The position numbers and the translations under genes are program-made. DNA of 63,842 nucleotides from Falciphora oryzae (taxonomy: Eukaryota > Ascomycota > Sordariomycetes > Magnaporthales > Magnaporthaceae), in contig JNVV01000040.1 of the NCBI GenBank assembly GCA_000733355.1, positions 50,523 through 114,364 of the forward strand, given 5' to 3'. A model generated the notes under the pieces. The model did no database searches and was not told where the DNA came from. It was given only the letters and a program-made list of their open reading frames with translations. Numbering within the stretch: position 1 is the first letter of the stretch; every line of letters begins with the position of its first letter. Shown piece after piece: positions 33,594-43,528 of this stretch.

Positions 33594-35171
33594 TTACAAA
33601 CACCACCTGAAATCAGGCGATGCTGGCCCATCTCGCAGCTTCTCCGTCGGCACGTCGATGGGCTTGACCTTGACTCCCTGCGCCGCGTCGCGCCTCCTGT
33701 TGTCCCACATCATGTACAGGCCCAGCGCGACGGTGAGCAGGCCACCCAAGCCGCCAAACGCAGCCGTAGTAGCCAGGGCGGGCAGGTACTTTGGCGCATC
33801 CTTGTTGAGGAAGATGTTTGAGCTGACGACGCCCATCAGGTTGGCGATGGGGACGGCGACACTAGTCAGGACGACACGCTTGCCCTCGTGGGCGATGTTG
33901 TTGTTGTACAGCACGTCCAGCAGCACGCTAGGCGCGGAAGTGCCCCAAGTCATCATAAAGGAGGCGAAATAGGCCACCATCTGCTGGCTGCCCAGGACGT
34001 CGTCGAGCCCGGCGTAGATTACCATGCCGATGAATGTAAAAAGGAAGCCGAGCGCGACGAAGGGGAAGCGCAGGCGCGTATAGTCGCTTGCAAAAGCGAG
34101 GACTAATAGCATAACGGCACCCGTAACGTTAGGAGCAACCGTATACAGGTTCGTCTTTGCAGGCCCGTAGCCGAGCCGCTGCACGATCTGGGGCAGGAAC
34201 AGGTTGACCGACTGCAGCGGCACGCCGAGGCACATCTGGATGGCGAGGATGAACCACGAGGTCCAGTGCTTGAAGATGGAGAGCGACTCGCGGATGTTGA
34301 GCTTTTCGTTGACGACGGACGAGCTGTCCATCTGCATGCGGTGGTGCGCCAGCTGCCGCTCCTCCTCGTTCAGGAAGCGCGCCTCGGACGCGGACCGGGG
34401 CAGGTACCAGTACGCAAAGATGGAGAAGGTCACGGTCCCCGCGCCCTCGATGACGAAGAGGTAGCGCCACGGCTCGAGGGCGCCGCCCTGGATCTGGAAG
34501 ACGCCAAAGGACAGCAGGCCGCCAAAGGCCGAGGCGATGCTCTGGGCGGCGTAGAAGATGGCCAGGCGGCGGGCGAGCTCGCCGCGGCGGTAGAACATGG
34601 TCTGGTAGTAGATGACGAGGGGGAAGAAGGCGCTCTCGGCCATGCCCAGGAACCAGCGCAGCGCAAAGAGGCCGCTGAAGTTGTGCGTGGCCACGACAAG
34701 CAGCGTGGCCATGCCGAAGCAGAACATCATGCAGGGGAGCACGCGACTCGGGCCGTACTTTTTGCCCAAAATGCCCAGAAATGGAGCGGTTAAAACGTAG
34801 GGGATAAAGAAGACAGAGAGCAGGATGTTGTAGTCGTTGCCGTGCAGGTTCAGCGACTTCTCGAGGCCGTTGGTCTTTGCGTTGCCCAGGTTGCTCTTGT
34901 CGAGGCTGTTGAAGAGGTACATAATGGACAAGACAGGGAGCAGCCGCAAGTCGAACTTCCAGACCAACGAGCGCTCCGCCTTGGGGTCGATGTTGAACGG
35001 GTCTGAGGCCGTGGCGGCGGCCGGCCCGGTGAGGACGACGCCGACGCCTGTCATGCTCTCGGACTTGCTGTCGGTTGTTGCCTTTTCCGCTGCGTCCACG
35101 TCGGTGGGGGTCTTGTTGGAGGGCGCGAGAGGCCCGTCCTCCTTGCCCCGGGGGTCGGCATTGGCGGACAT
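33594..35171 (-). CDS. MFS permease, DAL5/allantoate-permease-like (anion:cation symporter family)
   Basis: Single exon, 525 residues. The N terminus is hydrophilic (about 90 residues), followed by 12 predicted membrane spans in two sets of six with a central cytosolic loop (ARFLNEEERQLAHHRMQMDS), the usual place in this family. Typical blocks are LRLLPVLSIMYLFNSLDKSNLGNAK, cut here to its ends LRLLP...DKSNLGNA, and the motif GILGKKYGPSRVLP after span 2. DAL5-like transporters take up organic anions, ureides or vitamins; the substrate here is unknown. The start is ATG 35171-35169. Longer in-frame extension upstream (to 35441) is less likely because it lacks a good context and encodes Pro/Ser-rich sequence. 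Confidence 0.9.
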   Translation of the reverse strand: MSANADPRGKEDGPLAPSNKTPTDVDAAEKATTDSKSESMTGVGVVLTGPAAATASDPFNIDPKAERSLVWKFDLRLLPVLSIMYLFNSLDKSNLGNAKTNGLEKSLNLHGNDYNILLSVFFIPYVLTAPFLGILGKKYGPSRVLPCMMFCFGMATLLVVATHNFSGLFALRWFLGMAESAFFPLVIYYQTMFYRRGELARRLAIFYAAQSIASAFGGLLSFGVFQIQGGALEPWRYLFVIEGAGTVTFSIFAYWYLPRSASEARFLNEEERQLAHHRMQMDSSSVVNEKLNIRESLSIFKHWTSWFILAIQMCLGVPLQSVNLFLPQIVQRLGYGPAKTNLYTVAPNVTGAVMLLVLAFASDYTRLRFPFVALGFLFTFIGMVIYAGLDDVLGSQQMVAYFASFMMTWGTSAPSVLLDVLYNNNIAHEGKRVVLTSVAVPIANLMGVVSSNIFLNKDAPKYLPALATTAAFGGLGGLLTVALGLYMMWDNRRRDAAQGVKVKPIDVPTEKLRDGPASPDFRWCL

Positions 35172-37060
35172 TTTGATGGTTGCTTTTTGTCTCTGCCGTG
35201 GTCCGAACGTCGAGTGTGCCCAAGGGCGGTTGTCCAAGGCAGGACGAGGTGGGCAGGGAGACAGAAAATCGAAGCGGACTCGGTCCAAACAAAATGGGTG
35301 CAAGGCGGGCTGCTGTTGTGTGAGGGGCTTCCTCTGACAAAAGCGAGACGACGACCAGGGAGGGGAAGGGGATAGCTTCGGAGGGGAGAGAGACTGGGGT
35401 CCGGAAACCTTTTTATACGGCATGCAGGATGCCACCCACACTCCCGATCGGATTTACGCATCCCCAAATTGACCGAAACATCAGGGACTGGCAGGACCTG
35501 ACTGGTAGGACCTGGCCATCATCCGCCGGCCCCTGCCGTCAATGTTCACAGGCGCGCTCGCGGCCATGAGCGACATATCCCCGATTCGTTCCTAGGGTGC
35601 TTTTTGGAGTGGGTCGCGCTCCCGTTGTCCGGGGCCGCGCGAGTCACTTGACGGGCGATGTAGCTGCCGCTCGATGGGGACCGAAAGCCGGGTTCGGCGT
35701 CCTCGTAGTTGTAATTGGTGGGAGAGGGAAAAGGAGGGGAAAGCTGCGTGGTGGAATACTATGGCAGACGGGGGGCAGCGATGACGACGGGGAGCGACGC
35801 GGTGTGGTCGAGATAAGGAGATATCCTAGCGCAATTTCGTGGAAAAGGCTTTACGCGAAGTCCTTTTTTGGTGTTTTCCCGATGTCAAAAGCGTTACCCA
35901 AGCAGCCGGGGTTTTGCTATCGCCCCCAGCGGGCCCCGCCAACCCAAACCTACCCGCGCTCCCAAGGTCGTTATTACGGGCTGGCCGTACGATCTGGGGG
36001 TAGTCTATCTCGTTCGGCGTGGCAAGGGTGCCCTCAGCTTGCCCTGTCCGGTCGCGGCCAATCGGCGTGGCGTGGCAGGGAGGGGGCATATCCGCAGAGG
36101 CCCCGCCGTCGACCCCTTCTTCTCCGCATTTTCCGATACGACAAGGAGTGGCACTCTGGCACCCGGTGTCGCTATCTCTCTCGACTCAACATGACTGGCC
36201 GAGCTGACTGTCTGGGTTGACTTGGAGGAAGCATCTCCGAGGCGCCAGAGGCCGGGTCACGGGAATGGACGCGTGCTGGAGCCTGCTCGAAGGAAGTCAT
36301 CCTGAGGCCGGTGCGGGAAAGGATCTTGCCATGGTAGGTAAATGCCCGCCAGTCCCGTCGTTGGGCGGCCTTGGCGCTGCAAGGCTTGTCTTTGATCGTT
36401 GGGGGCGCATCTGACTGAGGCGAAAGGACATGCGTTATTGGACCGAGGCCGTTCAGTCTGCTATCCACTTGGCCTCGGGGACGGGCCTTCGTCCCAGGTG
36501 CGCGAGTCGTGTCGGATCAGCGCAGCGCAGAGACTGGGAAGGCCACGTAGGTACATGTGCTCTGGTGCCAATATATGTATATGCCCTCCCCGCCAACCTT
36601 GTGTGCGTTGATACGGGCTTGTTTTCGTCGAGGGGTTCCCGCCGCTCAAGTGATGGGAGACAACCTTTGCCATTATGTCAGCCGTCTGCATTACCAAGAG
36701 CGGCGATGTTTCTGCAGACGCGAAGCGTTACTCAGCAAAGCGTCGATCTGCGAGTCAATCGCACCACTCACAGGCTCGCCTTCGTATATGTCGCCGTCGT
36801 ATATGCGAATGGTGCCAGACTGAGTGGGTGTTGTCGGTCGCCAAAACCAGCCAAGGTGTTGGCATTGCCTCGCCAATTGTCAACTTTTGATTCGGCTGCA
36901 TATAAAACGTAAAAATGAGTCTCCAGGGCCGAGTGCGACAGATCGTCCTCATAGGGGGCAGCTATAAAAGCTGCTGGTCGGGCGCGTCGACAATACAGAC
37001 GTCTCCCTCGGTAATCGTAGGCGACCAGCAAAACCTGCGTGAGCATAAGACAGCACAGCC
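35172..37060. other. Divergent intergenic between MFS and P450 genes
   Basis: 1.9 kb with no supported gene. It has a TATAAAA box close to the P450 start (listed). Confidence 0.5.
36963..36969 (+). promoter_or_regulatory. TATA box of the P450 gene
   Basis: TATAAAA inside the near-palindrome CAGCTATAAAAGCTG, 98 bp upstream of the ATG at 37061. A second candidate, CATATAAAACG, lies near 36899. Confidence 0.5.
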
Positions 37061-39095
37061 ATGGACTTCAACGTCATAGCCGTCATTTCGGCTCTGGAGA
37101 CAGCCGTGCTCTTGCCCAAGGGCGGCCTTTTTGGGATGCCAGCGGTCAAGGTCTGGCTTGGACTCGTCCTGGTGCAGTACATCCTAGCCAAGATGTACAG
37201 CATCTTCATATACCCACATTTCGTGTCGCCGCTGCGACATCTTCCAGGCCCAAAGGTATAGTAAGATGGAAGATGCCTGCCACGGCTAAGCTCGAGAGCG
37301 CTGTATTGGTCCTCGGGCTGTCTGTTGTTGGAGGCATCGAGCCTGAGCTGACCGCCAGAGCGCTCCGCAAATAGGACAACCACTTCTTCATCGGGCAAAC
37401 GGCCAGGCTGATGACGGCGGCAAGCCCGCACGCGCTGTATGAAGAATGGACCCGGAAATGGCCTGACGCACCTTTCATCCGGCAGCTCAGCGTCGCCAAC
37501 CAGGAGCTTCTTATCGTCAATAACCTCGCAGCGCAACGGGAGTGCTTGGGTACCCACGGCAACGATTTTGTCAAATCCGCTCTCTTCGATAAGCTGTTTG
37601 GCGAGATTATCCCGGGCGGGCTACTCTTCGCCAAAGGGGAGGAACACAAGAAGCGTAGACGGGCGTTGGCTGGGCCCATGTCTCTCCCCAAGACCCGGAG
37701 ACTGGCGCCTGTCTTTCAAGAGAAGGCGAGACGCTGGGTCAACTTTCTTCAGTCTGAGCTGGACGCTGGGGGCGACGGCGTCTGGGAAGGTGAGTGAGAT
37801 TACAAGCTGCCCCCAGTCCAGGACAACGAGTCCTACTGAGATCAGAGTCCTTACACGGTTTGTGATCAGTCGAGCCTAGTATGCACAAGCTTCTTCTGGA
37901 AATGATCGTGGTCACCGCCCTTGGGCTGGAGCTGGCACAGATGGAATCGCCATCGTCGATGAGCTTCGCCGAGGCCTATCATAACCTCTTGCAGCCATCG
38001 AGGCTTAGTATGATAATATGGCTCATGGACGCCAGGTTTCCTTTGCGGTGGCTACCCTTGGAGAGCAACAAGACGTGGCTAGAAGCGAACGCCACGATAC
38101 AGGGCATGATCAAAGGCGTGGTACACCGGAGGGCCGAGGAGCTGAGGGCCGTCGGCCACAAGCGCGAGGTCGGAGAGGATCTGGCTGATATGCGCCGCGA
38201 CATCACGACTTTCATGCTCGAGGAGTCTCTTTTTGGGAAAGGTGAACTTAGCGAGTCCGAAATTGCAAACGGCGTGAGTCTCGTCTCGCATTTTCCCCAT
38301 GACGGAGTATTGCAAGTTTCCAGCTCGACGTTAACCAGACCCTGAAAACGACGGCAGCTCCTGGAACTCGTTGCTGCAGGTGAGTTATGGTCAACACGGC
38401 TTGCCCGAGGTTCACAGACACTCTCCGTTACTGACGGGCAGTCTTGCTCATAGGACACGACACGTCGTCTTCCGCCCTGACGTGGATTATCTATGAGCTA
38501 GCAGCAAGGCCAGAGGTGCAGGAGCGATGTAGGGCCGAGATTTTGGCGGCTGCAGACGATATCGACGCGGGAATGCTCGAGGGCCTGGCCTTCTTGGACA
38601 AGGTTATCAAAGAGGTCTTGAGGTTGTTTTCGCCAAGTAAGTGCCCTGGATCATGCCAATCAGGCTGTGACGGCCAGACGGCCACCTTGCTGACCAGTTT
38701 GAGCCGTAGCGATTGTTTCGCTGCGAGAAGCAACGAAGGACATGGTGATCGAAGGCGTCCCGATCGCCAAGGGCACTTCGATTGTCATCGCGCCGGCCAA
38801 CATTGGACGCAATCCCAAGGTTTGGGGCCCTGACGCAGACACTTTCGATCCGGACCGCTGGGGCAGGCTGGAGGGCGACGCAGCCAGCCCCTATGCTTTC
38901 GGAGCCTTTAACAACGGGCCGCGCATCTGCCCGGGCAGACAGCAGGCAATGCTCCAAATCAAGGCGATCATATGTGAGCTGCTCCGTGTCTTTCGCCTCG
39001 AGCCGGTCGATACCACCCCAAAATTCCAGAACCCAGCGGTGATGTTGAAGCCTCAGGGCCAGCTGAGGGTCAGGGCGCGGCGACTGGGGTTGTAG
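37061..39095 (+). CDS. Cytochrome P450 monooxygenase with a 22-nt microexon
   Basis: Exons 37061-37255, 37375-37789, 37870-38273, 38358-38379, 38442-38636 and 38710-39095 give 538 residues, a normal P450 length. An N-terminal membrane anchor is followed by the proline hinge LRHLPGPK. The I-helix motif LLIGHDTSSSALT, the K-helix EVLR, the DPDRW block and the heme loop FNNGPRICPG with the cysteine ligand are all intact. The 22-nt exon (LLELVAA) is needed to keep frame between exon 3 (phase 0) and exon 5 (phase 2). Microsomal, haem-dependent mono-oxygenase; substrate and CYP family unknown. Neighbours are an SDR and an MFS permease, but no synthase gene is near. Confidence 0.85.
38358..38379 (+). 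other. 22-nt microexon of the P450 gene
   Basis: It lies between acceptor GGCAG (ending 38357) and donor GTGAGT (from 38380). Splicing around it would shift the frame; including it gives ...ANG-LLELVAAV-LLIGHDTSS, a normal approach to the I-helix. Confidence 0.65.
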
Positions 39096-39945
39096 CCTGG
39101 AGATGAGACATATGGCGACGTCTCTAGATGGCAGAAGACAACAGAGGTGCAAGGCCCGAGTCACCTTGCGCCTCGAGGAAGACAATGGGGATCTGTGGAA
39201 AGACCAAGGCTGGCATGAGGCCAGCTGGCCTGAGCTTTTGTTGTATTCTCGACGTGTGAATGACGAAAAGCCAGGGGATTCACGTAACAAGTGACTAAAA
39301 GAATCGCACCGATCTGTCTGTCATTACATGATGCCGAGCCTTGAAGCGGTCCGCAGCCACGGTGCACTGTTGGTGCTGGCACTGTCCAGCCGCGCCCCAG
39401 CTATTTTTGCTGCCATTGTGGTGGAGGTGGATCCAATCGTCCCGAGCCTCCGCCAATCAGCATCCCAATTGGGGCACCTCGGAGGCAGTGCGCTCCTCCT
39501 CGAGTAGTGTGTTTCGTTGACCACAGGTGTCCTTTTGGGCAGATGAGGGCTGGACAGGGGCAGGCTCCCACTGCTGCGTGCTGCAGCGCACACATTGCAC
39601 CGCACCGTCCGCCAAGCACCGCAGGAACGCAGGTCCCTGTCCAGCCACATTGCGCTGGCGGCTCAGCTTGAGGCCACATCACAGCTTGATGGGCCATTGA
39701 CATGACGCCCTATTTGGACCTCCGCCCGCCGCCCTCCACCCGCTTGGTTTTGCGGTTTTTCCTTCACCGATGAACTCGAGCGAGCAGTTGCGTTTTGGCC
39801 TGCACCAGCGAACGTAGACTTTGCGATCCGTGGGCGCGCAATTGCTGGCCCAATACAGCCTGCCCTTTCCTAGCTTCCTCTCAATTCTTTGGTTTCGCGA
39901 GACGGCTCTGCAAGCATAGATACCCCGCCGACGGCCGCCGCCGCC
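39096..39945. other. Intergenic, promoter of LHS1
   Basis: 850 bp with no gene seen. I could not find a convincing unfolded-protein-response element by eye. Confidence 0.45.
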
Positions 39946-42900
39946 ATGGCGAAAGCACCCATGACGCCTCTGCTGAGGCTGCTCTGCTCCGTCTTCCTCT
40001 TTTCCTCCAATGTCCTGGCCGTGTCCGCCGTGCTGGGCATCGATCTGGGCACCGAGTACTTCAAGGCCTCGCTGGTCAAGCCCGGCATCCCCCTCGATAT
40101 CGTCCTGACCAAGGACTCGCGCCGCAAGGAGGCCTCGGCCGTCGCCTTCAAGCCCCCGCAAAATGGTCCCAAGCCCAAGTCCTACCCCGAGCGCGCCTAT
40201 GGCTCCGATGCCATGGCTCTGTCCGCCCGCTACCCTGGCGACGTTTACCCCAACCTGAAGACCCTCCTAGGCCTGCCTACCGACACCACCATCGTCACCG
40301 AGTACGCCGCCCGCCGCCCGGCGCTGCAACTCGGCACCCACAGCTTGCGCAAGACTGCCACCTTCAAGAGCCCCGGTGCCTTCACCCCGGATGAGGAGCC
40401 GTTCCTCGTCGAGGAGCTGCTGGCCATGGAGCTCCAGAGCATCCAGAAGAACGCCGAGGCCATGGCCGGTTCCACCGTCCGTTCCGCCGTCATCACGGTG
40501 CCTCCGTTCTTCACCGCCGAGGAGAAGCGCGCGGTCGAGCTCGCCGCCGACCTCGCCGGCCTGCGTGTCCTGTCCCTCATCAGTGACGGGCTCGCTGTCG
40601 GTCTCCACTATGCCACCAGTCGCACTTTCCCCAATATCAACCAAGGGGCCAAGCCCGAGCATCACATGGTCTTCGACATGGGTGCCGGCTCTGCCAAGGC
40701 CACTATCATGAAGTTCCAGAGCCGTACCGTTAAGGACGTCGGCAAATTCAACAAGACGGTCCAGGAGATCCAGGTCCTGGGCGGCGGCTGGGACCGCACT
40801 CTGGGTGGCGACGCCCTCAATTATCTGATCCTGGACGACATGGTGGCCAAGTTCACCGAGTCGCCCGCTGCCAAGAAGGTCTCTGCCACTGTCGCCGACG
40901 TCAAGGCTCATGGCCGCGCCATCGCGAAGTTGACCAAGGAGGCTGAGCGAGTGAGGCACGTCCTGAGCGCCAACCAAAACACAGGTGCTAGCTTCGAGGG
41001 GCTGTACGAGGACGTTGACTTCAGATACAAGCTCGAGCGCGCCGACTTTGAGGCCATGGCCCAGGAGCACGCCAAGCGCGTCGTCGCTGTCGTCAAGGAG
41101 GCTCTCGACAAGGCCGCTCTCGATGCCACCCAGTTGGACTCGGTCATCCTGCACGGCGGCGCGACTCGCACGCCCTTTGTCCAGCAGGAGCTAGAGAAGC
41201 TCTTCAAGGCCGATAAGCTGCGGAGCAATGTCAACGCCGACGAGGCCGCCGTATTCGGCGCCGGCTTCAGGGCCGCTGAGATCAGCCCGAGCTTCCGCGT
41301 CAAGGAGATCCGGGTCGCGGACGGCAACTCTTACACCACGGGCATGAGGTGGCAGAGCCAGTCGGGCAAGGCGCAGCATCAGCGTCTTTGGACGAGCGTT
41401 GCGCAGATCGGCGGCCCGGCCAAGGAGCTCACCTTCACAAACAAGGAGGACTTCACGGTCGACTTTTACCAGCAGCTCCCGCCCCTGGCGCCCGAGTCTG
41501 GCTCCGACGCCGAGGCCATCACCAAGGTTCTTGCCACCAAGAACCTGACGGCCACCGTCGCCGAGCTCAAGGAGAAGTACTCGTGTGAGCCCGCGGATGT
41601 CCAGTTTAAGGTCAGCGTGAAGCTGAGCGCGGACAATGGCGAGGTCGAGGTGACCAAGGCCGCTCTTCAATGCGAGATTGAGGTCCAGGAGAAGGAGAGC
41701 TTTGTTGACGGTGTCAAGAATCTCTTCGGGTTCGGCAAGAAGGACGACCAGAAGCCTATTGACGGTGAGGCCTCTGGCAGCTCCTCTTCGTCATCAACCA
41801 AGTCGAGCTCTGCATCCTCTGAGGGATCTAGCAGCTCTTCCGCTACGGGCTCTTCTTCGTCTGCCGCTGCTTCAGAGGCTGCAAACAAGATTGTGAAGAA
41901 GACCGTGTCGATCCCTGTCCAGCATGAGCTGACGAAGGCGGGTATTCCGCAACTGTCTAAGGCGGACCTGACGGCGCTCAAGGACCGTCTGAAGGCTTTC
42001 GAGGCCTCGGACAAGGCACGCATTCAGAGGGACGAGGCTCTCAACCGGCTCGAGGGGTTCACGTACCGCGCTAGGGACTTGCTTGAGAACGATGACTTCA
42101 TCAAAGCCTCGACCGAGACCGAGCGTTCCAGCCTCGAGAAGCTGGCTAGCGATGCCAGCGAGTGGCTTTACGGTGACGGCGCCGACGCCAGCAAGGAGGA
42201 ACTCAAGAAGCGTCTCAAGGAGCTGACCACCATTGTCGACCCGATCCAGAGCCGGATCGAGGAGAGCCAGAAGAGGCCAGAGCTCATTACTGGTCTCAAG
42301 GACGCGCTAGAGCAGACGGTCAAGTTCCTGGGAAACATCAAGAAGGAAATTTCCGACTATGAGGCTTTCAAATCGGCAGAGGCTGCCTCGTCGTCGGCCA
42401 CGTCTGAGTCTTCCTCGACCACGACGCCCGCCCCGTCAAAGGGCGACTTTGACGACCTGGAAGATGACGACGCCAAGTCAACAACCAAGGCACCTACCAT
42501 GGAGGACATCGTCAAGGAGCGTGGACCTGTCCCGCCCCTGTACACGGTGGAGGACCTCGTCGAGCTCGAGGAGCTACACGACAAGGTCAAGTCGTGGCTG
42601 GAGGGCAAGGAGGCGGAGCAGAAGAAACTGGCGGAGACGGATAACCCGGTCCTCCTTGTCAATGACCTGACCTCGTGGCGGGCCAAGCTGGATAAGGCCG
42701 GCATGGCCCTGACGATGAAGGGAGTAAAGAACTTTGAGGCGAAGAAGAAGAAGACCTCACCCAAGAGCAAGCCCAAGAAGGCGGCCAAGAAGGGCAAGGG
42801 TGACGACGACAAGAAGGAGCCGGTCAAGATCGAGCTGGGCAAGGACGGCAAGATGCCGACGCAGGAGGAGCTCGAGGAGCTGCTGAGGCAGATGGGTGTG

Positions 42901-42981
42901 GACCCCAATGCCGAGGATGGGAAGGCGAGCAAGGGGGACGAGGGCTCCAAGGAGAAGACAAGGGTGCACGAGGAGCTATAA
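39946..42981 (+). CDS. LHS1: ER lumenal Hsp70-like chaperone, LHS1/GRP170 type
   Basis: Single exon, 1,011 residues. The start at 39946 (GCCGCCATGGC) gives a clean signal peptide (to about residue 26, SNVLAVSA), followed at once by the Hsp70 ATPase motif VLGIDLGTEYFKASLVKPG, cut here to its core IDLGTEYFKA. Later blocks are FDMGAGSAKATI, ILHGGATRTPFVQ and AVFGAGFRAAE, the phosphate- and adenosine-binding loops. The substrate-binding half is long. It has a Ser-rich linker (about 608-643), an acidic/Ser-rich insert and a Lys-rich stretch before the end. The C terminus HEEL is an ER-retention signal of the HDEL kind. LHS1 acts as nucleotide-exchange factor for BiP/Kar2 in import and folding in the ER lumen. 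Confidence 0.93.
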   Translation: MAKAPMTPLLRLLCSVFLFSSNVLAVSAVLGIDLGTEYFKASLVKPGIPLDIVLTKDSRRKEASAVAFKPPQNGPKPKSYPERAYGSDAMALSARYPGDVYPNLKTLLGLPTDTTIVTEYAARRPALQLGTHSLRKTATFKSPGAFTPDEEPFLVEELLAMELQSIQKNAEAMAGSTVRSAVITVPPFFTAEEKRAVELAADLAGLRVLSLISDGLAVGLHYATSRTFPNINQGAKPEHHMVFDMGAGSAKATIMKFQSRTVKDVGKFNKTVQEIQVLGGGWDRTLGGDALNYLILDDMVAKFTESPAAKKVSATVADVKAHGRAIAKLTKEAERVRHVLSANQNTGASFEGLYEDVDFRYKLERADFEAMAQEHAKRVVAVVKEALDKAALDATQLDSVILHGGATRTPFVQQELEKLFKADKLRSNVNADEAAVFGAGFRAAEISPSFRVKEIRVADGNSYTTGMRWQSQSGKAQHQRLWTSVAQIGGPAKELTFTNKEDFTVDFYQQLPPLAPESGSDAEAITKVLATKNLTATVAELKEKYSCEPADVQFKVSVKLSADNGEVEVTKAALQCEIEVQEKESFVDGVKNLFGFGKKDDQKPIDGEASGSSSSSSTKSSSASSEGSSSSSATGSSSSAAASEAANKIVKKTVSIPVQHELTKAGIPQLSKADLTALKDRLKAFEASDKARIQRDEALNRLEGFTYRARDLLENDDFIKASTETERSSLEKLASDASEWLYGDGADASKEELKKRLKELTTIVDPIQSRIEESQKRPELITGLKDALEQTVKFLGNIKKEISDYEAFKSAEAASSSATSESSSTTTPAPSKGDFDDLEDDDAKSTTKAPTMEDIVKERGPVPPLYTVEDLVELEELHDKVKSWLEGKEAEQKKLAETDNPVLLVNDLTSWRAKLDKAGMALTMKGVKNFEAKKKKTSPKSKPKKAAKKGKGDDDKKEPVKIELGKDGKMPTQEELEELLRQMGVDPNAEDGKASKGDEGSKEKTRVHEEL

Positions 42982-43528
42982 GGCGAACATATGAGCAATA
43001 TGATAGGGAACGGGAGGGGGCGGGAGGGAAGAAAACGGACAAGCGTGCGATGTGATGATGCATTTTCTCTCGATAACCCATGGAGTTTATAGGCATACAG
43101 GGAGGTAGATCTGGGAGAACATGAATGATAAAAGGCCAATTTTTTGTTCTCTTTCGTCCCGGGCCCTTACTTTTGAAACCGCTTTCCGTTCTCTTTTTGT
43201 TTCGGCTTGAGCTGGAGTTTGGCGGAGGACCTCTACAGAAATTCTGAAGAGGTTGGACTCTTGCCGCGGCGGCGACGGGAGCCGAGAGACTGAAGGTGTG
43301 CCGGGATTTCCTTATTCGGAGAGGTGCAGAAACGAGCGTTATCAGCCACACTTTATTCTGATGCCCTACCGTCGAATTCCCTTTTCCGCCCACGTGTATC
43401 GGCGCTTTGTGTTCGTCCAAGTTCAGGCTTGCTAATCCACTTCATATCTTGCCTTATAAACAGGGAATTATGGTGTTTGTGTAATTGCCTATATCTCAAG
43501 ATATCCAAATATCCAAGTGCAAATCAAG
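42982..43528. other. Intergenic between convergent genes
   Basis: 3' flanks of LHS1 and the GH76 gene. No gene or repeat recognised. Confidence 0.5.

Noticed and set aside
32486..39095. A full secondary-metabolite gene cluster
   Set aside because: No backbone synthase, prenyltransferase or pathway regulator is present in the neighbouring sequence.
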